From Intestinibaculum porci (GTDB taxonomy: Bacteria > Bacillota_I > Bacilli_A > Erysipelotrichales > Coprobacillaceae): a stretch of DNA of 64,000 nt. The notes beneath the pieces were generated by a model, which saw only the letters and a list, made by a program, of their open reading frames with translations, had not been told where the DNA came from and searched no databases. A program made the translations under genes and the position numbers. Shown piece by piece: positions 43,506 to 52,665 of this stretch. The stretch's first letter is position 1. Each line of letters starts with the position of its first letter. The stretch covers positions 2,728,001-2,792,000 of the forward strand of contig NZ_AP019309.1 of assembly GCF_003925875.1 (NCBI RefSeq), written 5' to 3'.

Positions 43506-44324
43506 ATGGCTCGTAAATTTAAGTTACGTAAACGGGTCTATGTTCTCTTTGCCGGGATCATAGCCCTGATTCTTGTCATCAATGTCATTTATGTGGCAGC
43601 CTTTTCGAAGACTGCCTACACTTTTTCTCAGGAAAATGTGGCATCGACAAGTATTCCGAAAGATTTTGATGGTTTCAAGGTTGCGATGATCAGTGATGTC
43701 CATTTAAAGACCGAGGCTGATCTGACGCGTTTGACGCAGATCCTCAAAGAATTATCCACTAAAGATATTGATTTGGCCCTTTTTGGCGGGGATCTCTATT
43801 ACTCTAAAATCTTTTCTTCAGAAAAGACGATTCAGGCATTAAAAAGCGTCGAAGCCCCTTATGGGAAATTTGCCGTCTTAGGGGATGAAGATGAAAGTCA
43901 AGGCAAAGAAGTCACGGCGTTGCTTAATGATGGCGGCTTTGAAGTTTTGAATAATGAAGAACGGCCGATCTATTATAAAGATAAAGAGATCGATCTCTAT
44001 GGTTTGAGCACAACGCCGCAGACCAGTCTATTACATAGTGCGAATTACTCTATTGTCCTTACGCATTATCCCGATAGTTTTACGACGATTGCTGGACATA
44101 CATCCCTGCAGTTATCCGGCCATAGCGGCGGCGGTTACTTAACCTTCCCGCTGATTGGTTCATTAATTAAGGTGAAACATGCTAAAACCTATACCCATGG
44201 CACTTACACCAAAAAGAAATCTACCTTACTGATTTCTAACGGCGTCGCGCCTAGTCCCCTTTATCCTTATAAATTCGGGGCTAAAAATGAAGTCCAGATC
44301 ATCACTTTTACCTATGGTCATTAG
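43506..44324 (+). CDS. Metallophosphoesterase-like protein with altered active site
   Basis: 272 residues. An N-terminal membrane anchor (YVLFAGIIALILVINVIYV) is followed by a YkuE-type calcineurin-like domain. AMISDVHLK and LFGGDLYY fit the family. However the usual GNHD/E is GDED (LGDEDES), and the usual SGHTHGG is SGHSGGG, so an invariant His is lost in each motif. It may be catalytically inactive or use different chemistry. It begins one base after rnjA with only a weak ribosome site, so it is likely translationally coupled to RNase J. Confidence 0.8.
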   Translation: MARKFKLRKRVYVLFAGIIALILVINVIYVAAFSKTAYTFSQENVASTSIPKDFDGFKVAMISDVHLKTEADLTRLTQILKELSTKDIDLALFGGDLYYSKIFSSEKTIQALKSVEAPYGKFAVLGDEDESQGKEVTALLNDGGFEVLNNEERPIYYKDKEIDLYGLSTTPQTSLLHSANYSIVLTHYPDSFTTIAGHTSLQLSGHSGGGYLTFPLIGSLIKVKHAKTYTHGTYTKKKSTLLISNGVAPSPLYPYKFGAKNEVQIITFTYGH

Positions 44325-44347
44325 CTCGCTTAGCGAGCTTTTTTTAT
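44323..44347 (+). terminator. Terminator of rnjA operon
   Basis: AGCTCGCT pairs with AGCGAGCT, then a T-run; it overlaps the stop codon. Confidence 0.85.
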
Positions 44348-44412
44348 GAATGGTGTGCAATTCTTTTTTTGTTCATAAATAACTGATACTATAAACTTAT
44401 GGAGGCAAGATT

Positions 44413-45453
44413 ATGACGAGTAAAAAGAGTTATTTAATCAACACCCTGATTATTATTTTGGTGGGTGGTCTATCTTTATATTTCTCCGTTGGTCATGAAG
44501 TCAAAAATGTCATGAACGCGATCGCTCATGCCGATATCCGCTGGATGTTTGTTTTAGCAGTCATCATGATTGGCTATTACTTAACCGATGGTCTGGTGAC
44601 AACCCTTTTTGCCCGTGAGTACAAAAAGGATTACACCCTCAAACAAGGCTTTGTGAATGGTTTAGTGGGCACCCTCTTTAGTGATATCACCCCTTCTTCT
44701 AGCGGTGGTCAGTTTGCCCAGGTCTATTTATTCAATCATCAGGGCGTCGCCCCGACTGCCGCCACGAGTATTTTACTCATGTGCTTTATTTCTTACCAGG
44801 TCGTCATGATTCTCTTTACCGCTCTCATCATGTTAGTGCAGGCCCCTTATTTTATGCATGAAGGCTGGCATGTCACGTTAATGGCCTTGACCGGCTTCCT
44901 CATTAACTTTGGGGTCACCGCCGCTTTACTTTTAGCGGCGAAATCAAAAACGTTTCATAACTTCGTTTCCCGTTATGTGATCACTTTTTTAGCGAAGATC
45001 CACATCGTCAAAGATCCCGAAGCGACGCGTTATAAAATTGAAGACAGCTTAGGCCGTTTCCGCAAGGAAATCAGTCATTTGGAACAAAATAAAAAACTCT
45101 TTGTGAAAGCCTGCCTTGGTAATTTAGTCAAGCTAACAATTATCTATTCCACCCCGTTTTTTGCCTGTTTAGCCTTGCATATTCCAGTTCATATCAGTCA
45201 GTTTATTAACTTCTTATCATTAGCCGCCATCATTAACCTCATTAATACTTTCTTACCGATTCCTGGCGCTTCTGGCGGCAGTGAAGGCTGCTATATGATT
45301 CTCTTTAGTTTCTTAGGCCATGTGCATACAACTTCTAGTATGATGTTATGGCGTTTCTTCTCTTTCTATTTTGGTTTAGTACTGAGCTTTATTGCTTTCC
45401 TCACCTCTAAAGAGATGAAAACCCCCGTAGCTCCCATCGAAACAGCGAACTAG
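44413..45453 (+). CDS. Flippase-like / lysylphosphatidylglycerol synthase TM-region family protein
   Basis: 346 residues with about eight membrane helices. The signature SDITPSSSGGQFAQVYLF and the later FLPIPGASGGSEGCYMILF define the UPF0104/LPG_synthase_TM family. It contains only the flippase-like part: the C-terminal aminoacyltransferase domain of MprF is missing, so it is a stand-alone lipid transporter candidate of unknown substrate. ATGGAGG lies upstream of the ATG. Confidence 0.88.
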   Translation: MTSKKSYLINTLIIILVGGLSLYFSVGHEVKNVMNAIAHADIRWMFVLAVIMIGYYLTDGLVTTLFAREYKKDYTLKQGFVNGLVGTLFSDITPSSSGGQFAQVYLFNHQGVAPTAATSILLMCFISYQVVMILFTALIMLVQAPYFMHEGWHVTLMALTGFLINFGVTAALLLAAKSKTFHNFVSRYVITFLAKIHIVKDPEATRYKIEDSLGRFRKEISHLEQNKKLFVKACLGNLVKLTIIYSTPFFACLALHIPVHISQFINFLSLAAIINLINTFLPIPGASGGSEGCYMILFSFLGHVHTTSSMMLWRFFSFYFGLVLSFIAFLTSKEMKTPVAPIETAN

Positions 45454-45477
45454 TTTCCCTTTCGGGAAACTTTTTTG
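45452..45477 (+). terminator. Terminator before groES
   Basis: AGTTTCCC pairs with GGGAAACT, then a T-run, isolating the flippase-like gene from groESL. Confidence 0.85.
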
Positions 45478-45483
45478 ATTTTT

Positions 45484-45555
45484 TTAGCACTCCTATTGAC
45501 AATGTGCCAAATAAGGGTAAAATAAGCATTGGCAATTGAGTAATGCAAGTGCTAA
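45484..45555 (+). promoter_or_regulatory. groESL promoter bracketed by two separated CIRCE half-sites
   Basis: TTAGCACTC (45484-45492) is an exact left half of CIRCE, the HrcA operator. AAGTGCTAA (45547-45555) is the right half with one mismatch. The normal spacing is nine bases; here it is 54. The promoter TTGACA (45496-45501), 16 bases, TAAAAT (45518-45523) lies between them, so the right half falls in the leader just before the ribosome site. Confidence 0.6.
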
Positions 45556-45573
45556 AAGGAGGAACAAACAAAC

Positions 45574-45834
45574 ATGTTAAAACCACTTTATAAAAATGTT
45601 GTCTTACAAAAAGAAGAAGTTGAACAGAAAACCGCTAGCGGTATTATCCTTTCGACTGAGACAAAGGAATTACCTAGCATCGGGAAAGTCATCGCTGTCG
45701 GCCCAAAATGTGAATCAGGCTTAAAAGTCGGTGATAAAGTTGTCTTTAAACAGTACTCAGGTACAAAAGTGACTTTAGATGAAGTTGAATATACAGTAAT
45801 CGATGAAGAAGATATTCTTGCATCCGTTGAATAG
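45574..45834 (+). CDS. groES: Co-chaperonin GroES
   Basis: An 86-residue GroES with LKPLYKNVVLQKEE at the N-terminus, in the place of the usual IKPLxDRV, and the mobile loop KTASGIILSTETKELPS, which binds GroEL. It is slightly shorter than typical (about 94). The heptamer caps the GroEL cage. AAAGGAGG precedes the ATG, and groEL follows by 13 bases. Confidence 0.95.
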   Translation: MLKPLYKNVVLQKEEVEQKTASGIILSTETKELPSIGKVIAVGPKCESGLKVGDKVVFKQYSGTKVTLDEVEYTVIDEEDILASVE

Positions 45835-45844
45835 GAGGAAATAA

Positions 45845-47467
<1,623 letters not shown>

Positions 47468-47536
47468 TCCCCAAAAAGGTCTTAAATACATTCAGTGAAG
47501 CTGAATTTGTAATGAACAATTGAAATAATCGAAGTT

Positions 47537-47580
47537 CCAGAGTGGGAGAATAAATGCTATTCTCACACTCTGGCTTTTTT
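47537..47580 (+). terminator. Terminator of groESL
   Basis: CCAGAGTG pairs with CACTCTGG around an inner GAGAAT/ATTCTC stem, followed by a T-run. Confidence 0.85.
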
Positions 47581-47594
47581 TGCTTTATGTAAGG

Positions 47595-47633
47595 AAAAAG
47601 CCAGCCACGCAATGTGCGTGAACTAACTCTACA
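47595..47633. repeat. Short dispersed repeat, copy A
   Basis: A 39-base element with a small hairpin (CACGCA-ATG-TGCGTG). It matches copy B at 50722-50759 at 34 of 39 positions, same orientation. The two copies flank the A+T-rich accessory segment. The remainder of 47634-47812 shows no gene. Confidence 0.7.
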
Positions 47634-47827
47634 ATGTGGAACTGAATGACATTGATCTTGTTCTCTTCGTTTTCTTTTCGGCACAGTTATAAATGCTATA
47701 AAACTCTTCCATAACAACTGCTGTGCGATCTTCTTTGCAATAAAAATCAATGATACCCTTTTTAATATGAATTATTGATAAGAAATACAAACTCATAATT
47801 TCCTATAATAAAATGGAGGCACTTAAG

Positions 47828-48122
47828 GTGCAATATAGTGGAGATAAAGGTAAAATCACAACTTATGATGCAAAGCTCCGTCAGCTTTATTATAGTAATG
47901 GTCAATATGTGACAGCCACTACTGTTTATAACGGTCAATTCTATGTTTTTAATGTAACTGGTAATCTCGATCAGTGAAAGACATATAAGTTAAGATATTC
48001 AAAATGAAGTCCAGAAGCTTATTAAACTGATTGGTAATCCTATAGTGAAACAGTATTTTGTAAGCCGTTTTGGTGATAATGAAGATGGTATAAATGAGCG
48101 ATCATATTTATACCTTATATAG
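47828..48122 (+). pseudogene. Decayed fragment of a secreted repeat/binding-type protein
   Basis: A GTG at 47828 with GGAGG eight bases upstream and TATAAT at 47804-47809 opens a 49-codon frame ending at 47977. Its product, with segments such as YDAKLRQLYYSNGQYVTATT and VYNGQFYVFNVTGNL, resembles one or two Tyr/Gly/Asn repeats of cell-surface binding modules. After a frame change, 47994-48122 again reads like protein (QKLIKLIGNPIVKQYFVSRF). Together they look like the remnant of a gene disrupted by stops and at least one frameshift. Confidence 0.5.
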
Positions 48123-48155
48123 GAGCTTTTTTGCACTCAAAGCAAAAAAATGATA

Positions 48156-48169
48156 TTAAAGCGTTTTCA
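48156..48169 (-). promoter_or_regulatory. Candidate cre site upstream of the secreted Ig-like protein
   Basis: The minus strand reads TGAAAACGCTTTAA, one mismatch from the cre consensus, and sits just upstream of a likely -10 (TATGAT, 48177-48182), where CcpA would repress. Confidence 0.4.
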
Positions 48170-48220
48170 CTCATGATATGATAAACCTATGAAGTAAAAG
48201 AAAGATGAGGGAGAAAAATT

Positions 48221-50323
48221 ATGAACTATAAGAAACTTTTAGCTGGTGTCATGACTGCTAGCATGATTCTTTCGACTGGAACTGCACCATCCTTTGCAAA
48301 AGCAAAAAAGAAAGCTCCAGTTAAGATCACACTTAACAAAAAAGCTATGACAATCAAAAAAGGAAAAACATTTAGACTTAAGTTAAACGGAACAAAAACT
48401 ATTGCTAAAGCTTCAGTATCCAACAAAAAGATTGTAAAACTGACACCTGTTAAAAAGAAAAAGAAGGTCGTAAAAAATCAGTGGATCGTTAAGGGCCTTA
48501 AGGCAGGTAAAACCAAAGTTACAGTAAAAGCTGGAAAAAGAAAATATGTATGCAAAGTAACGGTAATAGATAAGAAGACTAAGAAAAAAACTTCTGTAAA
48601 GAAGCCAACTCAATCATCATCAAAAACTAACGACTCAACAAAGCAAAAAAGTACAACGCCAAATTCTCATACAGCTCAAGCTAATAATACTCAAACGCAA
48701 GAACAAAGTACAGCCTCAAAACCATCCGATGAAACGGCTCAGAAACAAGCACAAAATACTGTTCCGACATCTTCTGATGAAACAACTCAGAGTGCTAATA
48801 CTCAGACGCAAGAACAAAATACAGTCTCAAAACCATCTGAAGAAACAGCTCAGAAACAAACACAAAATACTGTTGCAACACCTTCTCATGAAACAACTCA
48901 GAGTGCTAATACTCAGACGCAAGTAGAAAACACGGCTTCAACATCTTCTGATGAAACAGCTCAAACTTCATCATCTCAGCCAACAGATACTAAATCAGAG
49001 CAAACTCCACAGACACCTACAAAGACTGATAATACTAGAATTTTCTTTTCTGATGAAACATTAGATGCAATGGCTGGCGATACATCAGGCATATATGGCG
49101 TAACTATTAACGTTTTGTCCAATACATACAGTAAATCGGATGTTGTATTCAAATCTTCAAATCCAGAAATTGCAACAGTCGATCAAACGGGAAAAGTGAC
49201 TCCCAAGAAACAGGGCAGTGCTGATATTATTGCATCTGTTGGTCCACATTCCGCAACAGAAACGATTAAAGTTCATGACGTTACAATGACAAAGCCAGAA
49301 CTTCCATATAAAGTAAACTTGTACTACACATATAATTACAATAAGATAGCGAGTACAATTGAAATCACAGATATTACTGAAAAAGATAAATCATATGGGT
49401 TTAATGGATATATTAACGAAACGATTGATATAAAAGGGAAAGTAACATATGTTGATAAAGATGTTATTTCATTTCCTAATGATGATTTAAGCGTGGGCGT
49501 TTTTGATGAAAACAATAAGGACGCAAGTGAAACTTTTTGGAAAGGTGATCACTCAATATTTTATAAACCAGAAGGAAGCACTTTTGAGTTTTCTACAACA
49601 AGACAACTGGGGCAAGACAAGACTTATAACTTGAAATTTCTTCCAAGCTCAGAATATTACTACTTGACTAATAAGTCAGATGTTGATAATACAGTTCTTA
49701 GTAAGGATTATGATGGAGAATTTGATGCTTATACTGATTGTACTGTCAATATAGGGATGTATTATCATTTTGCCTCAACCTATTATAAGAGATCAGATCT
49801 TACATATTCATCTTCTGATGAATCCATTGCGACGATTGATTCTTACGGGAATATGACTGGTAAATCAGTAGGCAAAGTAGATATAACAGTATCGGTGGGA
49901 TCTCATAAGCTTGTATTACATTACTTTGTTCATGGCTGGAATGCAGAAACACCACAAACACCTTTTAAAGTAAATATGACAGGTTATAAAAATCCAGAAC
50001 CGCCTGCCACGGCAACAACATCTGTGGATAATTCATTAACAGTAACTCACATTTCTTTTAAGCATTCTTATGTTTCAGATAAAGTTATTTATAAAACAAT
50101 GTATATTGAAGGAATACTTGATCATGAAACATCCAAAAGCGATTATTATGTCATTCCATTGAAGATTTATGATGATTCCAATCATTTGCTTACTGGTTAC
50201 AGCGAAAGAGTTAATCCCATTTCTGACGATGGGAAAACATTTAAAGGATCAATCGGTTTTGGATTCACTCGAGATAAAAACTATCGTATTGAATTTGGTG
50301 ATTCATCAGCTCAAACATCATAA
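48221..50323 (+). CDS. Large secreted Ig-like (Big_2-type) repeat protein
   Basis: 700 residues. A signal peptide ends near residue 26 (LSTGTAPSFA). A Lys-rich Ig-like domain (about 30-115) is followed by a Thr/Gln/Ser-rich linker (about 118-285) with 37-residue tandem repeats. Two bacterial Ig-like regions follow, marked by SSNPEIATVDQTGKVTPKKQ and SSDESIATIDSYGNMTGKSV. There is no LPxTG, lipobox or membrane anchor; it ends SSAQTS, so it is secreted or held by its basic N-terminal domain. The gene is visibly more A+T-rich than its neighbours. The exact function is unknown; adhesion or matrix roles are typical. Confidence 0.8.
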   Translation: MNYKKLLAGVMTASMILSTGTAPSFAKAKKKAPVKITLNKKAMTIKKGKTFRLKLNGTKTIAKASVSNKKIVKLTPVKKKKKVVKNQWIVKGLKAGKTKVTVKAGKRKYVCKVTVIDKKTKKKTSVKKPTQSSSKTNDSTKQKSTTPNSHTAQANNTQTQEQSTASKPSDETAQKQAQNTVPTSSDETTQSANTQTQEQNTVSKPSEETAQKQTQNTVATPSHETTQSANTQTQVENTASTSSDETAQTSSSQPTDTKSEQTPQTPTKTDNTRIFFSDETLDAMAGDTSGIYGVTINVLSNTYSKSDVVFKSSNPEIATVDQTGKVTPKKQGSADIIASVGPHSATETIKVHDVTMTKPELPYKVNLYYTYNYNKIASTIEITDITEKDKSYGFNGYINETIDIKGKVTYVDKDVISFPNDDLSVGVFDENNKDASETFWKGDHSIFYKPEGSTFEFSTTRQLGQDKTYNLKFLPSSEYYYLTNKSDVDNTVLSKDYDGEFDAYTDCTVNIGMYYHFASTYYKRSDLTYSSSDESIATIDSYGNMTGKSVGKVDITVSVGSHKLVLHYFVHGWNAETPQTPFKVNMTGYKNPEPPATATTSVDNSLTVTHISFKHSYVSDKVIYKTMYIEGILDHETSKSDYYVIPLKIYDDSNHLLTGYSERVNPISDDGKTFKGSIGFGFTRDKNYRIEFGDSSAQTS
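48686..48966 (+). repeat. 111-base in-frame tandem repeats (2.5 copies)
   Basis: Units begin at 48686, 48797 and 48908, each opening with NTQTQ and carrying SKPS-ETAQKQ and SSDETTQSA-like stretches. The exact 111-base period (37 codons) keeps the frame. Such repeats expand and contract by slippage or recombination, changing linker length. Confidence 0.9.
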
Positions 50324-50429
50324 TCATCCAATATGCTAAGTAGGCTATATTATTTATGAGCTTGGCGTGATCATTTATTGCTCATAATATTTTTAAAGTA
50401 CACTTTAAGTGTTTGACTACCAATCATTT

Positions 50430-50456
50430 AACCGCTCCCATGAAGGGAGCGGTTTT
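50430..50456 (+). terminator. Terminator downstream of the secreted Ig-like protein
   Basis: AACCGCTCCC pairs with GGGAGCGGTT, followed by TTTT. It is about 107 bases after the stop codon. Confidence 0.75.
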
Positions 50457-50503
50457 ACAAAGTTACTTAAGCATAAGGCTAAAGTCAATATTCAATCAAT
50501 CGC

Positions 50504-50589
50504 AAACTTCCTGATATTAATGTGTGTCATAAGATCTGAAAAATTGTTTGATAAATAGATCTATTATGAGACCAGCTATCAGGAAGTTT
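50504..50589. repeat. 86-base palindromic element (MITE-like or structured RNA)
   Basis: Perfect 13-base terminal inverted repeats (AAACTTCCTGATA / TATCAGGAAGTTT) enclose a second inner pair (TCATAAGATCT, 50527-50537, with AGATCTATTATGA, 50557-50569). The whole folds as one long interrupted hairpin. There is no T-run and no coding capacity. The remaining gap, 50590-50721, shows nothing definite. Confidence 0.5.
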
Positions 50590-50721
50590 TGTATATTCAA
50601 AAGTAATCTATGAATGCTTGCTTGGAGTTACTGACATTCTCAAATGTGGGATTTCTAGCATACTTGACTTATTTACACTAGCTATAAGCATTCTTTTTGT
50701 CAGCAGCTTTATTAAAAAAAT

Positions 50722-50759
50722 AAAAAGCCATCCACGCAATGCGTGTGAACTGACTTACA
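50722..50759. repeat. Short dispersed repeat, copy B
   Basis: 38 bases matching copy A at 47595-47633 (34 of 39 aligned positions), with the hairpin CACGC-AAT-GCGTG. It ends nine bases before the stop codon of the 81-residue gene. Confidence 0.7.
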
Positions 50760-50767
50760 TGATATTT

Positions 50768-51013
50768 TTATTCGTGTTTTTTCTTTTGCAGAGCTGCATT
50801 AAGTGTCCTCGCCTCTTGTCGATAATGCAATACAAACAAAGCATAGATCAGAAAACAGCTGCCGATTTGAATAAACAATGAGAAGATCAGATGAGTCTGC
50901 CCCAGCCCGCTTAAAAGTGCCTCCGCCTCTACGACTTCTTTATTCATCGTCGAACTACAAATGATGGCAAACGTCTCCTGATACTGTGGCGAGATTTGTG
51001 TTTTCACTTTCAT
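50768..51013 (-). CDS. Small single-helix membrane protein
   Basis: 81 residues. The first 30 (MKVKTQISPQYQETFAIICS) vaguely recall the N-terminus of LytTR-type regulators. A single hydrophobic helix (LIFSLFIQIGSCFLIYALFV) and a basic tail follow. It may be a small membrane protein or a disrupted regulator. The start at 51013 has AAGGAGGG six bases upstream. Confidence 0.45.
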   Translation of the reverse strand: MKVKTQISPQYQETFAIICSSTMNKEVVEAEALLSGLGQTHLIFSLFIQIGSCFLIYALFVLHYRQEARTLNAALQKKKHE

Positions 51014-51126
51014 CTTCATCCCTCCTTGCCTCTCTATCATGACGTAAAACATTATTCTTGTGTGTCTACTTGGCATAAGTGGTTTTATTTTATGGCCCAA
51101 ATGCACAAAAAGCAGCATAGGCTGCT

Positions 51127-51936
51127 TTACATACCATATATTTTCTTGTGATCTTCTAAAACGCGTGCATCAATGGCTTCCATTTGTCCCATTTTATAAG
51201 GTAAAACCGTCACACTGCCATCATTGAGACAAAGACAGTTTAACTGCCCCTTATCCGCTACCGCGAGGCCGCCATCAATCCCGATCTTATTATGATAATC
51301 AGGATCATACCAGACATTGAACGACCCATCTTCATTAATAAAACATAATGGCGTATGGCCAAAGATATAAGTAATATGGGGATCACATTCACTTAAATAG
51401 AAATACTCACGAATCCAGCATAATAGTTCCGGATCGGTATCGGCTGGGCCTTTGGCTTCGGGATCAACACCGGCATGCACGAGCACGTAGTGGGTGCCCT
51501 GGAAGGTGAACTCAAAATAATTAGGCAAGGAATCAATAAAGGCAATAATTTCTTTGATAAAGGTTCGGCGATTATCAAAGTATTCACTATAGGCAATCGC
51601 ATCTTTCTGTAAGAATTCGCGAATACTGTTGACAGTTTTATAGCCGCCATTTTGTTTCCAAAGACGGAAGGCATTATTGCGGGGATCGTCTAAGTCATCG
51701 TATTTCAAGGATTGCGCCAACGCCTGACGCATCATAATTTCATGATTGCCTTTAATCATATAAATATTTGGCATTTCTTTCACAAAATAATAAATATCAA
51801 TACTATTAGGGCCGCGATCCATAATATCGCCTAAAATAAACAGCTCATCCTCATCAGTGAAATGAATTTTCTCAAGTAATAACTGCAGGAGAACGAACTG
51901 TCCATGAAGATCTGAAATCACAAATTTTCTGCCCAT
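51127..51936 (-). CDS. PPP-type serine/threonine phosphatase-like metallophosphoesterase
   Basis: 269 residues. All metal motifs are intact: ISDLHGQ, LGDIMDRGPN and KGNHEIMM near the N-terminus, and LVHAGVDPEAKGP and FGHTPL later. This is the pattern of bacterial PPP phosphatases and of PrpE/ApaH-like diadenosine tetraphosphatases, and sequence alone does not choose between them. It is cytosolic and monocistronic. Confidence 0.85.
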   Translation of the reverse strand: MGRKFVISDLHGQFVLLQLLLEKIHFTDEDELFILGDIMDRGPNSIDIYYFVKEMPNIYMIKGNHEIMMRQALAQSLKYDDLDDPRNNAFRLWKQNGGYKTVNSIREFLQKDAIAYSEYFDNRRTFIKEIIAFIDSLPNYFEFTFQGTHYVLVHAGVDPEAKGPADTDPELLCWIREYFYLSECDPHITYIFGHTPLCFINEDGSFNVWYDPDYHNKIGIDGGLAVADKGQLNCLCLNDGSVTVLPYKMGQMEAIDARVLEDHKKIYGM

Positions 51937-52065
51937 TACTGATCACCTGCCTTTTCTCTATTTTACCATATGCATTTGAAAATAGAAAAGAAAAGACCTC
52001 TCCCAAAAAAATTCATTGAAGACGGTCATTTCACTTTATGATAAAATAAACGTAGTGAGGTAATT

Positions 52066-52665
52066 ATGGATTCATTTTTCAAAGATATTTATGCCCCCAT
52101 CATTTTCAAGTGGCTCACTTACCAGCAAGAACATGATGGCATCAAAGTGAGCACCATTGCAAATAATGATATGTACCAAAGTGTTGGTTTTTATGCTCAT
52201 GATTATACTGGCATCATCACGCTCTGGCACAAAGGCTTTGTGGAAGAAGCGATCAAAAGAAACAGCACTTCAGAATATGTCTTCTATCTCCATTATGCTT
52301 TTCAGACCATCCCTCAGTTCATGAAGATGTACCGGGAATTTTATGCCTCGCTCATCAAGCATGCCAAAGAGCGTCTTTATCAGTCAGGCATTGTCTGTGA
52401 TGGCGGCTTTACGGCGACGATCTTTTCCCAGATGGTCAATGCGGCACTATCATTAACCGATGCCCCGTTAACGACCAAGCCACTCGCTTTTTATCAGCTC
52501 AGCCCAGACTCCCCATTGGATGCTTTGTATTTAGCTCCACAAATTGCCGATAAACAAACTTCAATTGCTCATTATTCCTGCCCGATTTATACGATTCCCC
52601 CAGAAATATATGGGACGAAAGATACTTACGCTTTTATTCGTCTGATGGAAAAAGATTTACTGTAA
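52066..52665 (+). CDS. Conserved-looking protein of unknown function (possibly TetR-like)
   Basis: 199 residues, helical through about residue 130, then a Pro-rich segment and a mixed C-terminus. I see no definite DNA-binding motif, membrane segment or catalytic motif. The helical N-terminal two thirds have the general look of a TetR-type effector domain, but this is weak. GTGAGGTAATT precedes the ATG. It overlaps nanE by nine bases, convergently. Confidence 0.45.
   Translation: MDSFFKDIYAPIIFKWLTYQQEHDGIKVSTIANNDMYQSVGFYAHDYTGIITLWHKGFVEEAIKRNSTSEYVFYLHYAFQTIPQFMKMYREFYASLIKHAKERLYQSGIVCDGGFTATIFSQMVNAALSLTDAPLTTKPLAFYQLSPDSPLDALYLAPQIADKQTSIAHYSCPIYTIPPEIYGTKDTYAFIRLMEKDLL

Noticed and set aside
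48686-48966. Possible CRISPR-like array
   Set aside because: The 111-base units are contiguous, in frame and coding; there are no spacers.
50618-50881. Plus-strand 87-codon frame
   Set aside because: It crosses repeat copy B and the antisense of the 81-residue gene and lacks a ribosome site.
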